A stretch of DNA of 64,000 nucleotides from Synechococcus sp. CCY 0621 (GCF_019038465.1 NZ_JAFKRH010000015.1:1-64000), one strand, 5' to 3'. Shown: positions 24,455 through 34,408, numbered from the stretch's first letter. Notes: a model not told the origin generated them from the letters alone. Program-made: numbers and translations.

Positions 24455-24868
24455 TCAGGGAAACGTGGGGCCGCTGCCCAACAGCTCCACCTCCGGATCG
24501 TCCCGGAAGATGGCCAGCAGCTCGCCGTGCAGGGCCTCCGCCCAGGGCCCCGTGTCGATCCAGCTGAACGTTCGCCAGCTCCAGATCCGCTCGGCGCTGG
24601 CCCCGTCGGTGCAGCAGAACTCAGCCACCTCACCGTCGCTGGAGAGGCTGTAGACGCAGACCCCGAAGCGAAACGGGGCTCCGGCCAGCTCCACCCACCA
24701 GCCCCAGTCTTCGCAGCAGACGAAGGGCACCTCCCGGCCCAGGCGCCGCAGCTTCTCCTGCAGGTAGAGGGCCAGGGCTTTGCCCACCAGGCCCTCGTTC
24801 ACCATCTCCTCGGCTTCGCCGGGCAGCAGCGGAAACCGGGCCGACCTCAGGTGGATGAATCCCTTCAT
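24455..24868 (-). CDS. Conserved hypothetical protein
   Basis: A 137-residue protein from MKGFIHLRSARFPLLPGEAE. Trp-rich strands (EDWGWWVELAGAPFRFGVCV, IWSWRTFSWIDTGPWAE) suggest a small alpha/beta domain. It is soluble, with no recognisable catalytic motif. It is convergent with the small membrane protein (2 bp apart) and divergent from the MOSC gene. I do not recognise the family. Confidence 0.65.
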   Translation of the reverse strand: MKGFIHLRSARFPLLPGEAEEMVNEGLVGKALALYLQEKLRRLGREVPFVCCEDWGWWVELAGAPFRFGVCVYSLSSDGEVAEFCCTDGASAERIWSWRTFSWIDTGPWAEALHGELLAIFRDDPEVELLGSGPTFP

Positions 24869-24974
24869 GGTCGCGGCAGCCGAATCCAGGCGAACCCTGG
24901 GCGGACGGTAGGTCCTGCTACCGGAGCTGGCCCGCTCGGGCCCGCAGAATGGGTCGTCAACAAGGGTCTTGGGC

Positions 24975-25823
24975 GTGCAGGAGCTGGTGGGCACGGTGCA
25001 GACGCTCTGGCGTTACCCGGTCAAATCGATGCTCGGGGACTCGCCCCAGCGGCTGGATGTGGAGGCCCACGGCATCCGGGGCGATCGGGCCTATGCCCTG
25101 TGGGACCACGCCAGCGGCCGGGTGGCCAGCGCCAAGAACCCAAGCCTCTGGAGGGATCTGCTCGACTACCGCGCCCGCTTCCGGGAGGAGCCGGCGCCGT
25201 CGGCGCCCCTGCCTCCGGTACTGATCGGCCCCCGCCAGGACGACGGCACCGCCGAGCTCTGCAGCGATGCCGCCGATGTCGGCGCCTTCTTCAGCGCGCT
25301 GTTCGGCCGCCGGGTGAGCCTGCTCGACACCCCACCCGAAGGCGCCAGCCTCGACCAGTACTGGCCGCCGGTGGAAGGCCGCGCCTTCCAGGACGAAACC
25401 AACGCCCTGGAATTGCCCGCGGGCACCTTCTTCGATGCCTGCCCCATCCACGCCATCACCACCGCCACCCTGGAGCGGCTGCGGCAGCTCGAGCCCCAGC
25501 TCGACTTCGCCGTGGAGCGGTTCCGCCCCAACCTGCTGATCGAGACGCCGGAGGGGGCCGAAGGCTTCGTGGAGGGAGCCTGGGACGGCGCCTGCCTGCA
25601 GATCGGCGAGCAGCTGCTGCTGCGGGTCGACGGCGGCTGCCCCCGCTGCGTCGTCACCACCCTGGCCCAGGGCGCCCTGGGCGAAGACCTGGAGATCCTG
25701 CGGGCCACCGCCCGCCACAACGGCGTGGTGGCCGGGATCCGCCTCAGTGTGCTGACCCCCGGCCCGGTGGCCGTAGGCGATCCGGTGCGGCTGCTGAAGC
25801 CAGACCAGCCGCCAGGCGATTGA
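24975..25823 (+). CDS. MOSC domain-containing protein
   Basis: A 282-residue protein. The N-terminal MOSC beta barrel (LWRYPVKSMLGDSPQRLDVE, then GIRGDRAYALWD) precedes a MOSC domain with RPNLLIET, WDGACLQIG, a conserved Cys in GGCPRCVVTTL and RHNGVVAGIRLSVL. MOSC proteins relate to Mo-cofactor sulfurase C-domains and the mARC/YcbX reductases, which bind Mo cofactor and reduce N-hydroxylated compounds. The start is GTG 24975 or TTG 24969. The last 80 bp overlap the convergent aminotransferase gene. Confidence 0.82.
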   Translation: MQELVGTVQTLWRYPVKSMLGDSPQRLDVEAHGIRGDRAYALWDHASGRVASAKNPSLWRDLLDYRARFREEPAPSAPLPPVLIGPRQDDGTAELCSDAADVGAFFSALFGRRVSLLDTPPEGASLDQYWPPVEGRAFQDETNALELPAGTFFDACPIHAITTATLERLRQLEPQLDFAVERFRPNLLIETPEGAEGFVEGAWDGACLQIGEQLLLRVDGGCPRCVVTTLAQGALGEDLEILRATARHNGVVAGIRLSVLTPGPVAVGDPVRLLKPDQPPGD

Positions 25824-26976
25824 GGCCCTCCGCCAGCAAGGCCTCGGAGGTGGCGAAACTCAGCCGCAGGTGACCCGCCGCCCCAGGGCCGAACCAGCGG
25901 GGGCTCCCCGGCACCACCGCCACCCCGTGCTCCCGCCGCAGCCGCTCCACCAGCTCTTCGACGCTCTCGTGCAGCGGCGGCAGGCCGACGAAGAGCACAA
26001 AGGTGGCCGCAGGTGGATGCACCCGCAGGCCGGGGATCGCCGCCAGTCGGGTGACGGCCTGGTCGCGACGGGCCTGGAGGTGGCGCAGGAACGCCGCCAG
26101 CCAGGCCAGGCCCTCGGGGCCATAGGCCGCCGTGGCCGCCACCTGGCTGAGGGTGGCGACGCCATCGACGGTGGAGGGCAGCTCGCTGTCGGCCAGGAGC
26201 CGGGCGGCCGCCTCCGGATCCGCCATCGCCACGTAGCCCACCCGCAACCCGGCCAGGCCGAAGGACTTGGAGAAGCCATGCACCACCGCCCCGAGGCCGG
26301 CCAGTTCCGGAGCCATGGCCAGCCAACTGGTGAAGGTGGCCGGCGGGTAGACCACATCACTCCACACCTCATCGCTCAGCACCCGCAGACCGCGCTCCAG
26401 GCAGAAGCGTCCCAGGGCTTCGAGTTCGTCGCGGCGAAAGCAGCGGCCCAGGGGATTGTGGGGATTGCACAGGCAGAGCACCCGGGTGCGGCTGGTCACC
26501 AGCGCCTCCAGCGCCGCCAGATCCAGGGGGGCCTGGGGATCGATCCGCCACAGCACCGGCACCCCCCCGGCACTGCGGACGGTGTGGGCGAACAGGAAGT
26601 CGACCGGATCCAACACGATCGCCTCGTCGCCGGGCGAGAGCCAGTGGCGGGCCACCAGGGCCAGGCCGGCGGCCGCACTGTTCACCGCCACCACCCCCGC
26701 GGCCGAAACGGGCGCCCCCCGCTGGCGCAGATAACGGGCCACCGACTCCCGGAAGGACGGCAGCCCACCGGCGGGGCCGTAGCTGAAAACGCCCGAGCGG
26801 GCGTAGTCAGCGATGGCGTCGCGGATGGCCGGTGCCGCCGGGAAATCCGGATCGGCGGCGGTGAGCGGGATCACGCCGGGGGCCTGCTCGGCCCAGCGCA
26901 GGTTGTAGGCCCGCTGGCACAGCAGCTGGAGGGGGACGGCCTCGTTCAGGAAGCTGTCGGCGAAGCGATCGCTCAT
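25744..26976 (-). CDS. PLP-dependent class I/II aminotransferase
   Basis: A 410-residue fold type I aminotransferase. Visible are PDFPAAPAIRDAI near the start, CNPHNPLGR (substrate-side Asn), DEVWSD (Asp for the PLP nitrogen), HGFSKSFGLAGLRVGY with the Schiff-base Lys, and a C-terminal Arg in GHLRLSFA. It most resembles the MalY/PatB or aspartate-type branch. The substrate is unknown. It starts within the stop of the FAD monooxygenase gene (ATGA, 26973-26976), so both are one operon. The 3' end overlaps the MOSC gene antisense. Confidence 0.87.
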   Translation of the reverse strand: MSDRFADSFLNEAVPLQLLCQRAYNLRWAEQAPGVIPLTAADPDFPAAPAIRDAIADYARSGVFSYGPAGGLPSFRESVARYLRQRGAPVSAAGVVAVNSAAAGLALVARHWLSPGDEAIVLDPVDFLFAHTVRSAGGVPVLWRIDPQAPLDLAALEALVTSRTRVLCLCNPHNPLGRCFRRDELEALGRFCLERGLRVLSDEVWSDVVYPPATFTSWLAMAPELAGLGAVVHGFSKSFGLAGLRVGYVAMADPEAAARLLADSELPSTVDGVATLSQVAATAAYGPEGLAWLAAFLRHLQARRDQAVTRLAAIPGLRVHPPAATFVLFVGLPPLHESVEELVERLRREHGVAVVPGSPRWFGPGAAGHLRLSFATSEALLAEGLNRLAAGLASAAAPDRLRPPGRGSAH

Positions 26977-28049
26977 GCCATCAGTGGCATCTGGAACCGG
27001 CTGGACGACGGCTGGACGAACGCCCTGGCCATCTGGCGACCGGCTTCCACACACCCCTGGAGCGACGGCCTCCGCTGGCGTTCGTAGGCAGTGAGCAGGT
27101 CCGGAAGATCCGCAGCATCGCGACAGTCCAGCAGCAGACCGCTCAGCAAAACCGCATCCTCCAAGGCGGCGTTGACCCCCTGGCTGGTGAACGGCAGCAA
27201 CGGGTGAGCCGCGTCCCCCGCCAGGGCCACATTCCCCTTGCTCCATCGGGTCGCCGGCTCCTCATCCACCGTGTGCCACACGTGGGCGCGGGCCGGATCG
27301 GTGGCGCCCAGCACATGGCGCACCACGGCGGGGAACCCCCGGAAGTGTTCCTCGAGGAAGGCCCCCACCTCAGAGGGCTGCGGGGCGATGAATCGCTCAC
27401 TGTCGAACTGCACGAACCACACCAACCGGTCATCGCCCAGGGGAACAAGGCCGGCCGCCAGCCCCCCGGAGGGATCCAGGACCTTGAGAAAACGATGGCC
27501 CAGCTCGGCGGCCACCAGGGGCTGGCGCACATGGGCCACGATCTCCTTGACCCGGCCGGGATTGGTCATCGCTCCACATCCCAGGGACAACCGGCAGCTG
27601 GAACGCACCCCATCGGCAGCGATGAAGGCATCGGCCTCATGGGCCTGGCCGTTCTGGAAACACACAGCCCTGGCCCGGTCGCGGTGCCAGTCGAAGCGAA
27701 CGAACTGGTGGTTGTAATGCACCAGATGGTCCGGGGCCCCGCGCAGCAGAACGTTGAGCAGCTGGTGACGCAGCATCGCCACCGCCCCCTCAAGCGGGTG
27801 CTCCACCAGCACCCGCCCCGAACGACAGAGGATCCTCACCGAGGTGATCGGATGGCCAAGGGTGCCATCCGGGTCGCAGCCGAGACGACGCAGGGCCGCG
27901 CGGCCATTGGCCAGAAGGAGAAATCCGTGGCCATTCAGCTGCGACGCCATGGCCCGCTCGTAGACACGCACGGGGCGACCGTGCTGCCAGAGCCCCCTGG
28001 CCAGAGCCAGCCCGCAGGCTCCACCTCCGACGACAGCTGTATGGATCAC
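26973..28049 (-). CDS. FAD-dependent monooxygenase
   Basis: A 358-residue flavoprotein hydroxylase of the PHBH/UbiH family. The FAD fold GGGACGLALARGL lies at the N-terminus, the second FAD motif is ALAGDAAHPLLPFTSQGVN, and ADGVRSSCR is the DG-type motif. The start is GTG 28049, which begins the first strand directly; the open frame goes further upstream without a good start. It is coupled to the aminotransferase, suggesting a short pathway that modifies an amino acid or aromatic compound. Confidence 0.85.
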   Translation of the reverse strand: MIHTAVVGGGACGLALARGLWQHGRPVRVYERAMASQLNGHGFLLLANGRAALRRLGCDPDGTLGHPITSVRILCRSGRVLVEHPLEGAVAMLRHQLLNVLLRGAPDHLVHYNHQFVRFDWHRDRARAVCFQNGQAHEADAFIAADGVRSSCRLSLGCGAMTNPGRVKEIVAHVRQPLVAAELGHRFLKVLDPSGGLAAGLVPLGDDRLVWFVQFDSERFIAPQPSEVGAFLEEHFRGFPAVVRHVLGATDPARAHVWHTVDEEPATRWSKGNVALAGDAAHPLLPFTSQGVNAALEDAVLLSGLLLDCRDAADLPDLLTAYERQRRPSLQGCVEAGRQMARAFVQPSSSRFQMPLMA

Positions 28050-28470
28050 CGTTGAAGATCCAGCAACAGGATGAGGACATGTCCGAGCATCAAACAGGAA
28101 TCTGCTGACACAACCGGTGGATTCTTGATCCGTGCGGAGCCCACGACCTGCAAGGAATACATGCTCGCGAATGTTAGAGGTGGAAGCAATCCTTTGGACG
28201 TCGCCATCGGCACGTTCGACCAATGAGTAGATGACTGAGTTTTCTTTGAAAGCCGGTGAGGAAATGCAAGAGAAAGAAGTGCTCAGGAGATCATCGAACC
28301 GCCACGAGGTTGCCTGAATGGGCAGTAGCCGGCATCACGCCCCATGCCGCCCTGGTGGGCGGGATAACCTCGGGCGATGGCCAGGGAGATCTGCACAGGG
28401 GAAGCCGTGCCTGGAGTCCAGGAGGCGCCCACGCCACTGGTGGCTATGGTGAGGATGGCGATGGAGGAAC
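28050..28470. other. Intergenic region between divergent genes
   Basis: About 420 bp that should carry promoters for the leftward monooxygenase operon and the rightward cyclic di-GMP gene. A 68-codon minus-strand frame (28283-28489) has some protein-like residues, but it overlaps the start of the large gene and has no supporting family, so I did not call it. No RNA gene is seen. Confidence 0.4.
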
Positions 28471-31400
28471 ATGCGCCGACCCACCACACGGGTGATCATC
28501 AGCGGAGCGCTTCTTTCAGGCACCTCTCTTCTGATCTTCACGCCTCTCCTTGATCAGCGCAATTCCGACGACTTCCACCGTCACAATGATCGCCTCGCCC
28601 TGCGGCTGTGCATGACCCTGCAAGGTGTCGAGCGCTTCCTCGCCAACCCATCCCCGCAGGCAGGATCCAGCCTCCCGGAGAGGCCATGGCAGACGACGTC
28701 CCTCCTGGGCCTGCGGCGCTGCTCCGATTCGGGCCTGGCGGTCACGCCCGTTCAGACGGTGATTCGAGAATGGACGCCGTCCCTGAAGGGCATTCCACTG
28801 ATCGGCACCAGACCGTCCTCCCAGCTTCCTCTGGGGATGGCGATCGAACCAACCCAGACCAAACGGTTGGTCATCACCGCCCGCCACGATCAACAAGAGG
28901 ATAACGAAATCAGGCCCATCAGCAGCCACCTGGTCGTCGCCGATCCGGACGGTGACTGGCCGAGCCGCACAATCCCATCGAGACGCATGCAGACGCATGG
29001 GGAACACGTCGCTGCGTCCTACCGGATCGGCTTCGGGGACCAGGTGGTCGGTCTGAAGCTGGCACCGGCGTTGCCGGCGCAGACGGATCATGGACGCGCG
29101 CTGGTCCTGAGCCTGGGACTGCTCGGGATCGGACTGAGCAGCGTGATCGCTTGCCGTTCCGGACAGAGCAAGAAGAAGGATCAACAGACGATCGGAACCT
29201 TCCGAATGGATGGGAAGACGTCCTTCCTCACGCACTATGCCCTGGCGAAGGATCTTGAGGCTGCGATGCTCAGGAAGCACGCAGAACGTGGAGAAGCCGG
29301 CTTCCTGGTGACGATCGACTTTCGCTATCTGGAGCGGCAACGCGGTTATCTCAGTGACACGGAGATCAACGACATCCTCTCGAAAGCATGTCGCGCAATC
29401 GACAAGGGATGGGCCTTGCATCCCAGCTTTAGCTTCTATCATATTTCGACAAACAAAATTGCCCTAATCGTCAGGGCATCTGGGGCCATTCCGATCGATA
29501 ACAACGTCGCCTGCGAAGCACTCCTGGCACGACTACTAGAGATCGTTTCCAGTTCGATTCAGACCTCCAGTGATTCGGTGCTCACCTGGGATGATGTGAT
29601 CATCACCGGGCAGCGATTCCTGCTGGATTCACCACCTGAGTCCTTGTTGGCAATGCAAGCGTTTGGCGAGATGCTGGCTGCCGAAGACAGGAGGTCGTAC
29701 CGACTTGTCACAAGCGTTGATGATCTACTGGTCAAGGACAAAGGCGAGATCAGAAGTCAACTTACTTCGCTGAAAGCCAGTGATCTGGAGCTTCGCTTTC
29801 AACCGATTCTTCAGCTCTGCAATCCAGGCTATTTTGGTCTCGAACTGTTGATCAGGTTTCGACCTCCTGCACTCAGGGTACTCGGTACGGGGAAGGTGAT
29901 TCAGCTGGCCCATAATATCGGCATAGCCCACAAGATCGATGCACTGGTTGTCAGCAGACTGACCGAAATACAGCAGGAGATCACGGCATCTGAATTTCTG
30001 CGTCACCGGATCGAGTACGTTTCGGTCAACATCAGCTCTGATTCGGTAGCTACCGATCAACAACTGAATCAGCTGATCAGTCTCTTCAAGCACCATGCCA
30101 TCGACAGTTCCATCTTCTGCATCGAGATCACGGAGATGGCTGCAACGGACATCCTGGCCGGATCAGAGGGCGTGACAACGGCGTCAGAGCGACTGATGCG
30201 GGAGCTGAACTTCAGGATCTTCATCGACGACTTCGGATCCGGGCTTTCGAACTACAGACGCATTAGTGAGGCCTGGTATGACGCCATCAAGCTCGATATT
30301 GACTTGATCAAGGGGATTGATCGCTCCTTCAGGCTGCAGCACTATGTGGGGTCGTTCATTGACACGGTCCATGCGCTCGGAAAAACCGTGGTGTGTGAAG
30401 GTGTCGAAACTCACAATGAACTCAGCGCCGTCATCCGACTGGGAGCCGATGCCCTGCAGGGGTTCCTTATCTCGCCTCCCATCTCGCTGGCGGAGGTGGA
30501 ACCCTTCATTCGATCCTCCGAATGGGCTGATCGCGATTCTGTGCAACAAACCCTGGAGACGATCCGTGCCGCCTCCAGGCTGCGGGATACCGGGCATAGC
30601 GAGAAGTTCAAGAGATCCGAAAAGAGAATTCCTCTGGAGCGCTACATCATCGACAACTGGTCAAGGCTGCGAAGCTTTGAGGAGTTCGTACTTCTTTTCG
30701 TCAACGAATTGAAGTCCTGGGGATTGGAGATTTACCGCTTCTCGCTGGCCTTTCTCCCCGATCAGGATGACATCGATTGCAGTCAGTACGTCTGGGTCAA
30801 CTCCAGGCCTGGCCTGGTGGCGACCTTGCGCATGGAACGGGACTTCCTGGAGCAGGATGAGCACCTGCGCAGCCCACTCCACTTCATCGCCACACGCAGC
30901 AAAGTGTTTCGGCAGCAGCTGACATCAGCAAAGGATTACGGCTTCCCATTCCTGGACTCTCTGCAGCAGGTGGGTTGTAGCGATTACCTCGGCATTCGCA
31001 TGGATTCGCGCGGCGTCTCCATACCGGTCCTCACGATTGCCCTCCATGAAGGGAGCGTCTTCAGCGACCTGGAGGTGCAACGCATCGAAGCCATGAGCAG
31101 CCTGTTGAGTCTGCTGTTCTATGCCTTCGAGAGCGAACGGTCGAAGCGGCTTGCCATGCTGGATCCCCTGACCCAGCTGGGCAATCGCCGCAGCTTTGAT
31201 TCCTTCCTGAAAGGCAATGTCTCGGCCTCAAAAGTCGCACAGACCCATCTTTCCCTGGCATTGATCGATATTGACCAGTTCAAGGCGGTGAACGATGTGC
31301 TTGGCCACGCCTATGGCGACAGATGCCTCAAGGACATCGCCGATGCCCTCCGGGCTTGCCTGCGCAGAAAAAGCGACTTTGTGGCCCGGTTGGGGGGGGA

Positions 31401-31689
31401 GGAATTTGCCATCATCCTGCCCAAGACAGATGCCGAGTCTTCCTTGCGTCTGTGCGAGAAGCTTCGCCAGTCGATCCAGGACAAGGGGATCCACCATCCT
31501 GCTGCTGCGACAGGGAACATCGTCACCGTCAGCATTGGCATTGCGGTGTGGGATCCGCTCTCCATGGCCGACTACGACGCCGACCGCCTGCTGCAACTGG
31601 CCGACGATTGTCTCTACGAGGCCAAACGTCATGGCCGCAATCGGGTGGTGTGCCAGTCCCTGCTCTCCCAGGTCGGCCTCTCCACCTGA
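28471..31689 (+). CDS. GGDEF-EAL-GGDEF cyclic di-GMP signalling protein
   Basis: A 1072-residue protein. A helix near 8-25 and another near 208-226 enclose a ~180-residue likely periplasmic sensor. Residues ~250-390 look like a degenerate GGDEF without the signature. An EAL domain spans ~435-685, with ELL in place of EAL (458-460), NISSDS, EITE at 552-555, DDFGSG at 586-591 and EGVET near 644. Residues ~730-890 resemble a GAF-like sensor seen before cyclase domains. The C-terminal GGDEF (~895-1060) has RLGGEEF and an I-site RKSD. It can plausibly both make and degrade cyclic di-GMP. AGGA precedes the ATG. Confidence 0.88.
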   Translation: MRRPTTRVIISGALLSGTSLLIFTPLLDQRNSDDFHRHNDRLALRLCMTLQGVERFLANPSPQAGSSLPERPWQTTSLLGLRRCSDSGLAVTPVQTVIREWTPSLKGIPLIGTRPSSQLPLGMAIEPTQTKRLVITARHDQQEDNEIRPISSHLVVADPDGDWPSRTIPSRRMQTHGEHVAASYRIGFGDQVVGLKLAPALPAQTDHGRALVLSLGLLGIGLSSVIACRSGQSKKKDQQTIGTFRMDGKTSFLTHYALAKDLEAAMLRKHAERGEAGFLVTIDFRYLERQRGYLSDTEINDILSKACRAIDKGWALHPSFSFYHISTNKIALIVRASGAIPIDNNVACEALLARLLEIVSSSIQTSSDSVLTWDDVIITGQRFLLDSPPESLLAMQAFGEMLAAEDRRSYRLVTSVDDLLVKDKGEIRSQLTSLKASDLELRFQPILQLCNPGYFGLELLIRFRPPALRVLGTGKVIQLAHNIGIAHKIDALVVSRLTEIQQEITASEFLRHRIEYVSVNISSDSVATDQQLNQLISLFKHHAIDSSIFCIEITEMAATDILAGSEGVTTASERLMRELNFRIFIDDFGSGLSNYRRISEAWYDAIKLDIDLIKGIDRSFRLQHYVGSFIDTVHALGKTVVCEGVETHNELSAVIRLGADALQGFLISPPISLAEVEPFIRSSEWADRDSVQQTLETIRAASRLRDTGHSEKFKRSEKRIPLERYIIDNWSRLRSFEEFVLLFVNELKSWGLEIYRFSLAFLPDQDDIDCSQYVWVNSRPGLVATLRMERDFLEQDEHLRSPLHFIATRSKVFRQQLTSAKDYGFPFLDSLQQVGCSDYLGIRMDSRGVSIPVLTIALHEGSVFSDLEVQRIEAMSSLLSLLFYAFESERSKRLAMLDPLTQLGNRRSFDSFLKGNVSASKVAQTHLSLALIDIDQFKAVNDVLGHAYGDRCLKDIADALRACLRRKSDFVARLGGEEFAIILPKTDAESSLRLCEKLRQSIQDKGIHHPAAATGNIVTVSIGIAVWDPLSMADYDADRLLQLADDCLYEAKRHGRNRVVCQSLLSQVGLST

Positions 31690-31824
31690 GGTGCACCTGG
31701 GCCGGTGGCCTCGCCGGGGCCGCCCCTGCCGCCGTCGCGGCAGCGATCCTTGAGCAGACTGCCTCTGATCGCTTCCTACGCCGCCGTCCCCGCCATGCCG
31801 CAGGCCCAGTCCACGCAGACCCCG

Positions 31825-32100
31825 ATGACGCAGCAGGCCGGCACCGTGGTGAGGGTACGGCTGTTCGCCGCCCTGCGGGAACGGGCCGGATGGGGCGAAC
31901 GCCTGATCCGCCTCGACGCCGGCACCGCCACCCCTGTGGCTCTCTGGCGGCAGCTCGCCCTGGAAGTCAGCCCCAACAGCCACGCCACTGACCTGCCGCC
32001 CAGCATCCGCGTGGCCATCAACCAGGCCTTCGCTACCGCCGACACCCCCCTGCGGCCAGGCGACGAGGTGGCCTTCCTGCCCCCAATCACCGGAGGCTGA
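31825..32100 (+). CDS. moaD: Molybdopterin synthase small subunit MoaD
   Basis: A 91-residue ubiquitin-like protein ending in the required Gly-Gly (FLPPITGG). VVRVRLFAALRERAGW at the front is typical of MoaD. The C-terminal Gly is activated and thiocarboxylated, then delivers sulfur to precursor Z within the MoaD-MoaE complex. It lies 3 bp before moaE. An alternative start is 31795. Confidence 0.87.
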   Translation: MTQQAGTVVRVRLFAALRERAGWGERLIRLDAGTATPVALWRQLALEVSPNSHATDLPPSIRVAINQAFATADTPLRPGDEVAFLPPITGG

Positions 32101-32103
32101 GCG

Positions 32104-32565
32104 ATGCCGACCCGCCACCCAGAACGCCCAATCGTGATCAAGCTCCTGGAGGCACCGTTCGAGCCGCTGGAGCTGCTGGCCGCCTGGCAGCGGAGCCTTG
32201 GCGCCGCAGGGACGGCCGCCGAAAGCCACTTCATCGGCCGCGTGCGCGGCAGCACCGCCAGCGGCGCCCCCCTGGAGGCCTTGGAGCTGGAGCATTACCC
32301 CGGCATGAGCGAGGCCCAGCTGCGGACCATCGCCGAGGCCTGCGCGGCGCACCACGGTGCGGGCGCGGTGCTGGTGGCGCACCGGGTTGGGCGGATCGCA
32401 CCGGGGGAGGCGATCGTGCTGGTGGCCGTCCAGGCCGACCGCCGCGGCCCCGCCCAGCGCTGCCTCCAGGAGCTGCTGGAGGATCTCAAGCACCACGCCC
32501 CCTTCTGGAAACGGGAGTGGAGCGGCGGCAGCGGCACCTGGGTGGCCGGCAACACCCCCCTCTGA
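32104..32565 (+). CDS. moaE: Molybdopterin synthase catalytic subunit MoaE
   Basis: A 153-residue MoaE. Family blocks are FIGRVRGS, LELEHYPGMSEAQL, AHRVGRIAPGE and the active-site Lys region HHAPFWKREW. It transfers sulfur from MoaD to cyclic pyranopterin to build the dithiolene of molybdopterin. It is directly downstream of moaD and 18 bp before a flavin-binding gene. Confidence 0.93.
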   Translation: MPTRHPERPIVIKLLEAPFEPLELLAAWQRSLGAAGTAAESHFIGRVRGSTASGAPLEALELEHYPGMSEAQLRTIAEACAAHHGAGAVLVAHRVGRIAPGEAIVLVAVQADRRGPAQRCLQELLEDLKHHAPFWKREWSGGSGTWVAGNTPL

Positions 32566-32583
32566 ATCCATCGCCCCCCTCCC

Positions 32584-33165
32584 ATGGGCCAGTCCAGCGA
32601 CGCCCTCACGGCTGACCAGATCAGCTTCATCGCCGCCCAGAAGCTCTTCTTCGTCGGCACCGCCACCGCGGACAGCACGGTGAACGTGTCCCCCAAGGGA
32701 CGGGATGCCTTGCGGGTGCTCGACGAACGCCGCGTGATCTGGCTCAACCTCACCGGCAGCGGCAACGAAACCGCCGCCCATGTGCAGGCCTGTCCGCGCA
32801 TGACGCTGATGTTCTGCGCCTTCGAGGGCCCGCCCCAGATCCTGCGGCTCTACGGCACCGCCTGCACCATCCAGTGCGGCGAGGAGTGCGGCGAGGATGG
32901 CTGGGAGGCGCTCTACGGCCTGTTCGAGCCCCTGGCGGGCGCCCGTCAGATCTTCGATCTGGCCATCGACAGGGTCCAGACGTCCTGCGGCATGGCGGTG
33001 CCCAGGTACGCCTACGCCGGCGATCGCACCGCCCTCGACAGCTGGGCCCGCCGCAAGGGCACCGAAGGGCTGGAGCGCTACTGGCAGCGCAAGAACCGCC
33101 GCAGCATCGACGGCCTCCCCGCCCCGATCCCCGCCCCCCGGCCAACCGGCGACGGGGCGACCTGA
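32584..33165 (+). CDS. Pyridoxamine 5'-phosphate oxidase family (FMN-binding split barrel) protein
   Basis: A 193-residue protein. The split-barrel start (LTADQISFIAAQKLFFVGTA, then NVSPKG) and VIWLNLTGSGNETAAH match the PNPOx-like family that binds FMN. It is not the vitamin B6 enzyme PdxH itself. It follows moaE by 18 bp and converges on moeA with one base between stops, so it may be cotranscribed with moaDE. Confidence 0.8.
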   Translation: MGQSSDALTADQISFIAAQKLFFVGTATADSTVNVSPKGRDALRVLDERRVIWLNLTGSGNETAAHVQACPRMTLMFCAFEGPPQILRLYGTACTIQCGEECGEDGWEALYGLFEPLAGARQIFDLAIDRVQTSCGMAVPRYAYAGDRTALDSWARRKGTEGLERYWQRKNRRSIDGLPAPIPAPRPTGDGAT

Positions 33166-33166
33166 C

Positions 33167-34408
33167 TCAGAGCAGCGGCAGCCGCAGCATCTGGGCCCAC
33201 AGCTCCGCGCCGGCCTCCAGGGCGCCCGTCTCTGCGGGAATCTCCAGCAGCAGGTCGGCCCCCTGCAGCGAGCCGATGCGGGAGGAGGCCTGGCTGCCCT
33301 CCACCTGCGCCAGCAGGGCGCCATCGCCATCCACCTGCAGCCGGGCCCGGGCCAGTTCGGGCCGGCCGGCGCCCCGTTTCAGTGCCGAGGCCAGGCGCAC
33401 CTTCAGCCGCGGCAGCAGCACCACCTCGCCCCCCTCCAGCTGTTGCAGGGCCGGCCACAGCAGCTGCAGGGCCGTGATCGCCGCGGCCACCGGGTTGCCG
33501 GGCAGGCCGAAGAAGGGTCGCGTCCCCAGCCGGCCGAAGGCGAAGGGCCGGCCGGGCTTGAGGAACAGCTTCCAGAAGCCCACCTCCCCCAGTTCGGCCA
33601 GCAGGGGCCGGATCCAGTCGCTGTCGCCGGCCGACACCCCGCCGGTGCTCACCACCACGTCGCAGCCGCTGGCCAGCTCCCGCAACGCCCGGCGCAGGGC
33701 CTGCGGATCGTCGGCCACCACCCGCTGCTCGCTGACCCCGTAGCCCAGCCGCTCCAGCAGCGCCCGCAGCAGCGTGCCGTTGCTCTCCCAGATCTGGCCC
33801 GGCCCCCGCGCTGCGCCGGCCGCCACCAGCTCATCGCCGCTGATCAGCAGCCCCACCCGCGGCTGGGGGCTCACCAGCAGCGTCGCCACACCGCAGCTGG
33901 CCAGCCGCCCCAGGGCTGCTGCCCCCAGGCGCACGCCCGCCGGCAGCAGCTCGTCGCCGGCGGCGGCCTCCTCCTCAGGAGAGCGGATCCAGGGGTTGGG
34001 GCCCACCTCGCCGGTGAGCAGCAGGCTGTCGGCGGCGGGATCGGGCGTCACCAGCTCCTGGGGCAGCACCCGCTCCGCCCCCTCCGGCAGGGGAGCGCCG
34101 GTGAGGATCCGAATCGCTTCTCCCGCCGCCAGTACCGTCGCGTAGGGGGCCCCGGGGGCGGAACGGCCCACCAGGGACCAGCGGCGGCCAGGGCTGGGGG
34201 CTTCGGCTTCGGCGATGGCGTAGCCGTCCATGATCGAAGCCCGGAATCCCGGCACGGCCTCGGGCGCCCGCACCGGCTCGGCACTCACCCGGCCCAGGCA
34301 CAGCCCCAGCGGCAGTCGCTCGGCACCCTGCAGTGGGGTGATCGCCGCCAGCACCCGCCTCCGCGCCTCCTCCAGGGGCAGGCCTTCGCGGGGGAACGGT
34401 TCAGCCAT
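33167..34408 (-). CDS. moeA: Molybdopterin molybdenumtransferase MoeA
   Basis: A 413-residue MoeA. Visible are SIMDGYAI (domain III), [15 protein letters not shown], the MPT-binding domain with [13 protein letters not shown], and [10 protein letters not shown]. It inserts molybdate into adenylylated molybdopterin to give Mo cofactor for NarB. The ATG at 34408 overlaps the moaC stop by 8 bp. Confidence 0.93.
   Translation of the reverse strand: MAEPFPREGLPLEEARRRVLAAITPLQGAERLPLGLCLGRVSAEPVRAPEAVPGFRASIMDGYAIAEAEAPSPGRRWSLVGRSAPGAPYATVLAAGEAIRILTGAPLPEGAERVLPQELVTPDPAADSLLLTGEVGPNPWIRSPEEEAAAGDELLPAGVRLGAAALGRLASCGVATLLVSPQPRVGLLISGDELVAAGAARGPGQIWESNGTLLRALLERLGYGVSEQRVVADDPQALRRALRELASGCDVVVSTGGVSAGDSDWIRPLLAELGEVGFWKLFLKPGRPFAFGRLGTRPFFGLPGNPVAAAITALQLLWPALQQLEGGEVVLLPRLKVRLASALKRGAGRPELARARLQVDGDGALLAQVEGSQASSRIGSLQGADLLLEIPAETGALEAGAELWAQMLRLPLL

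Noticed and set aside
28283-28489. Small minus-strand gene (68 codons) before the GGDEF-EAL gene
   Set aside because: Its start overlaps the start region of the large gene and it matches no family; composition is not convincing.
31228-33330. 700-codon minus-strand frame across moaD, moaE and the FMN-binding gene
   Set aside because: Antisense to three well supported genes; low-complexity translation.
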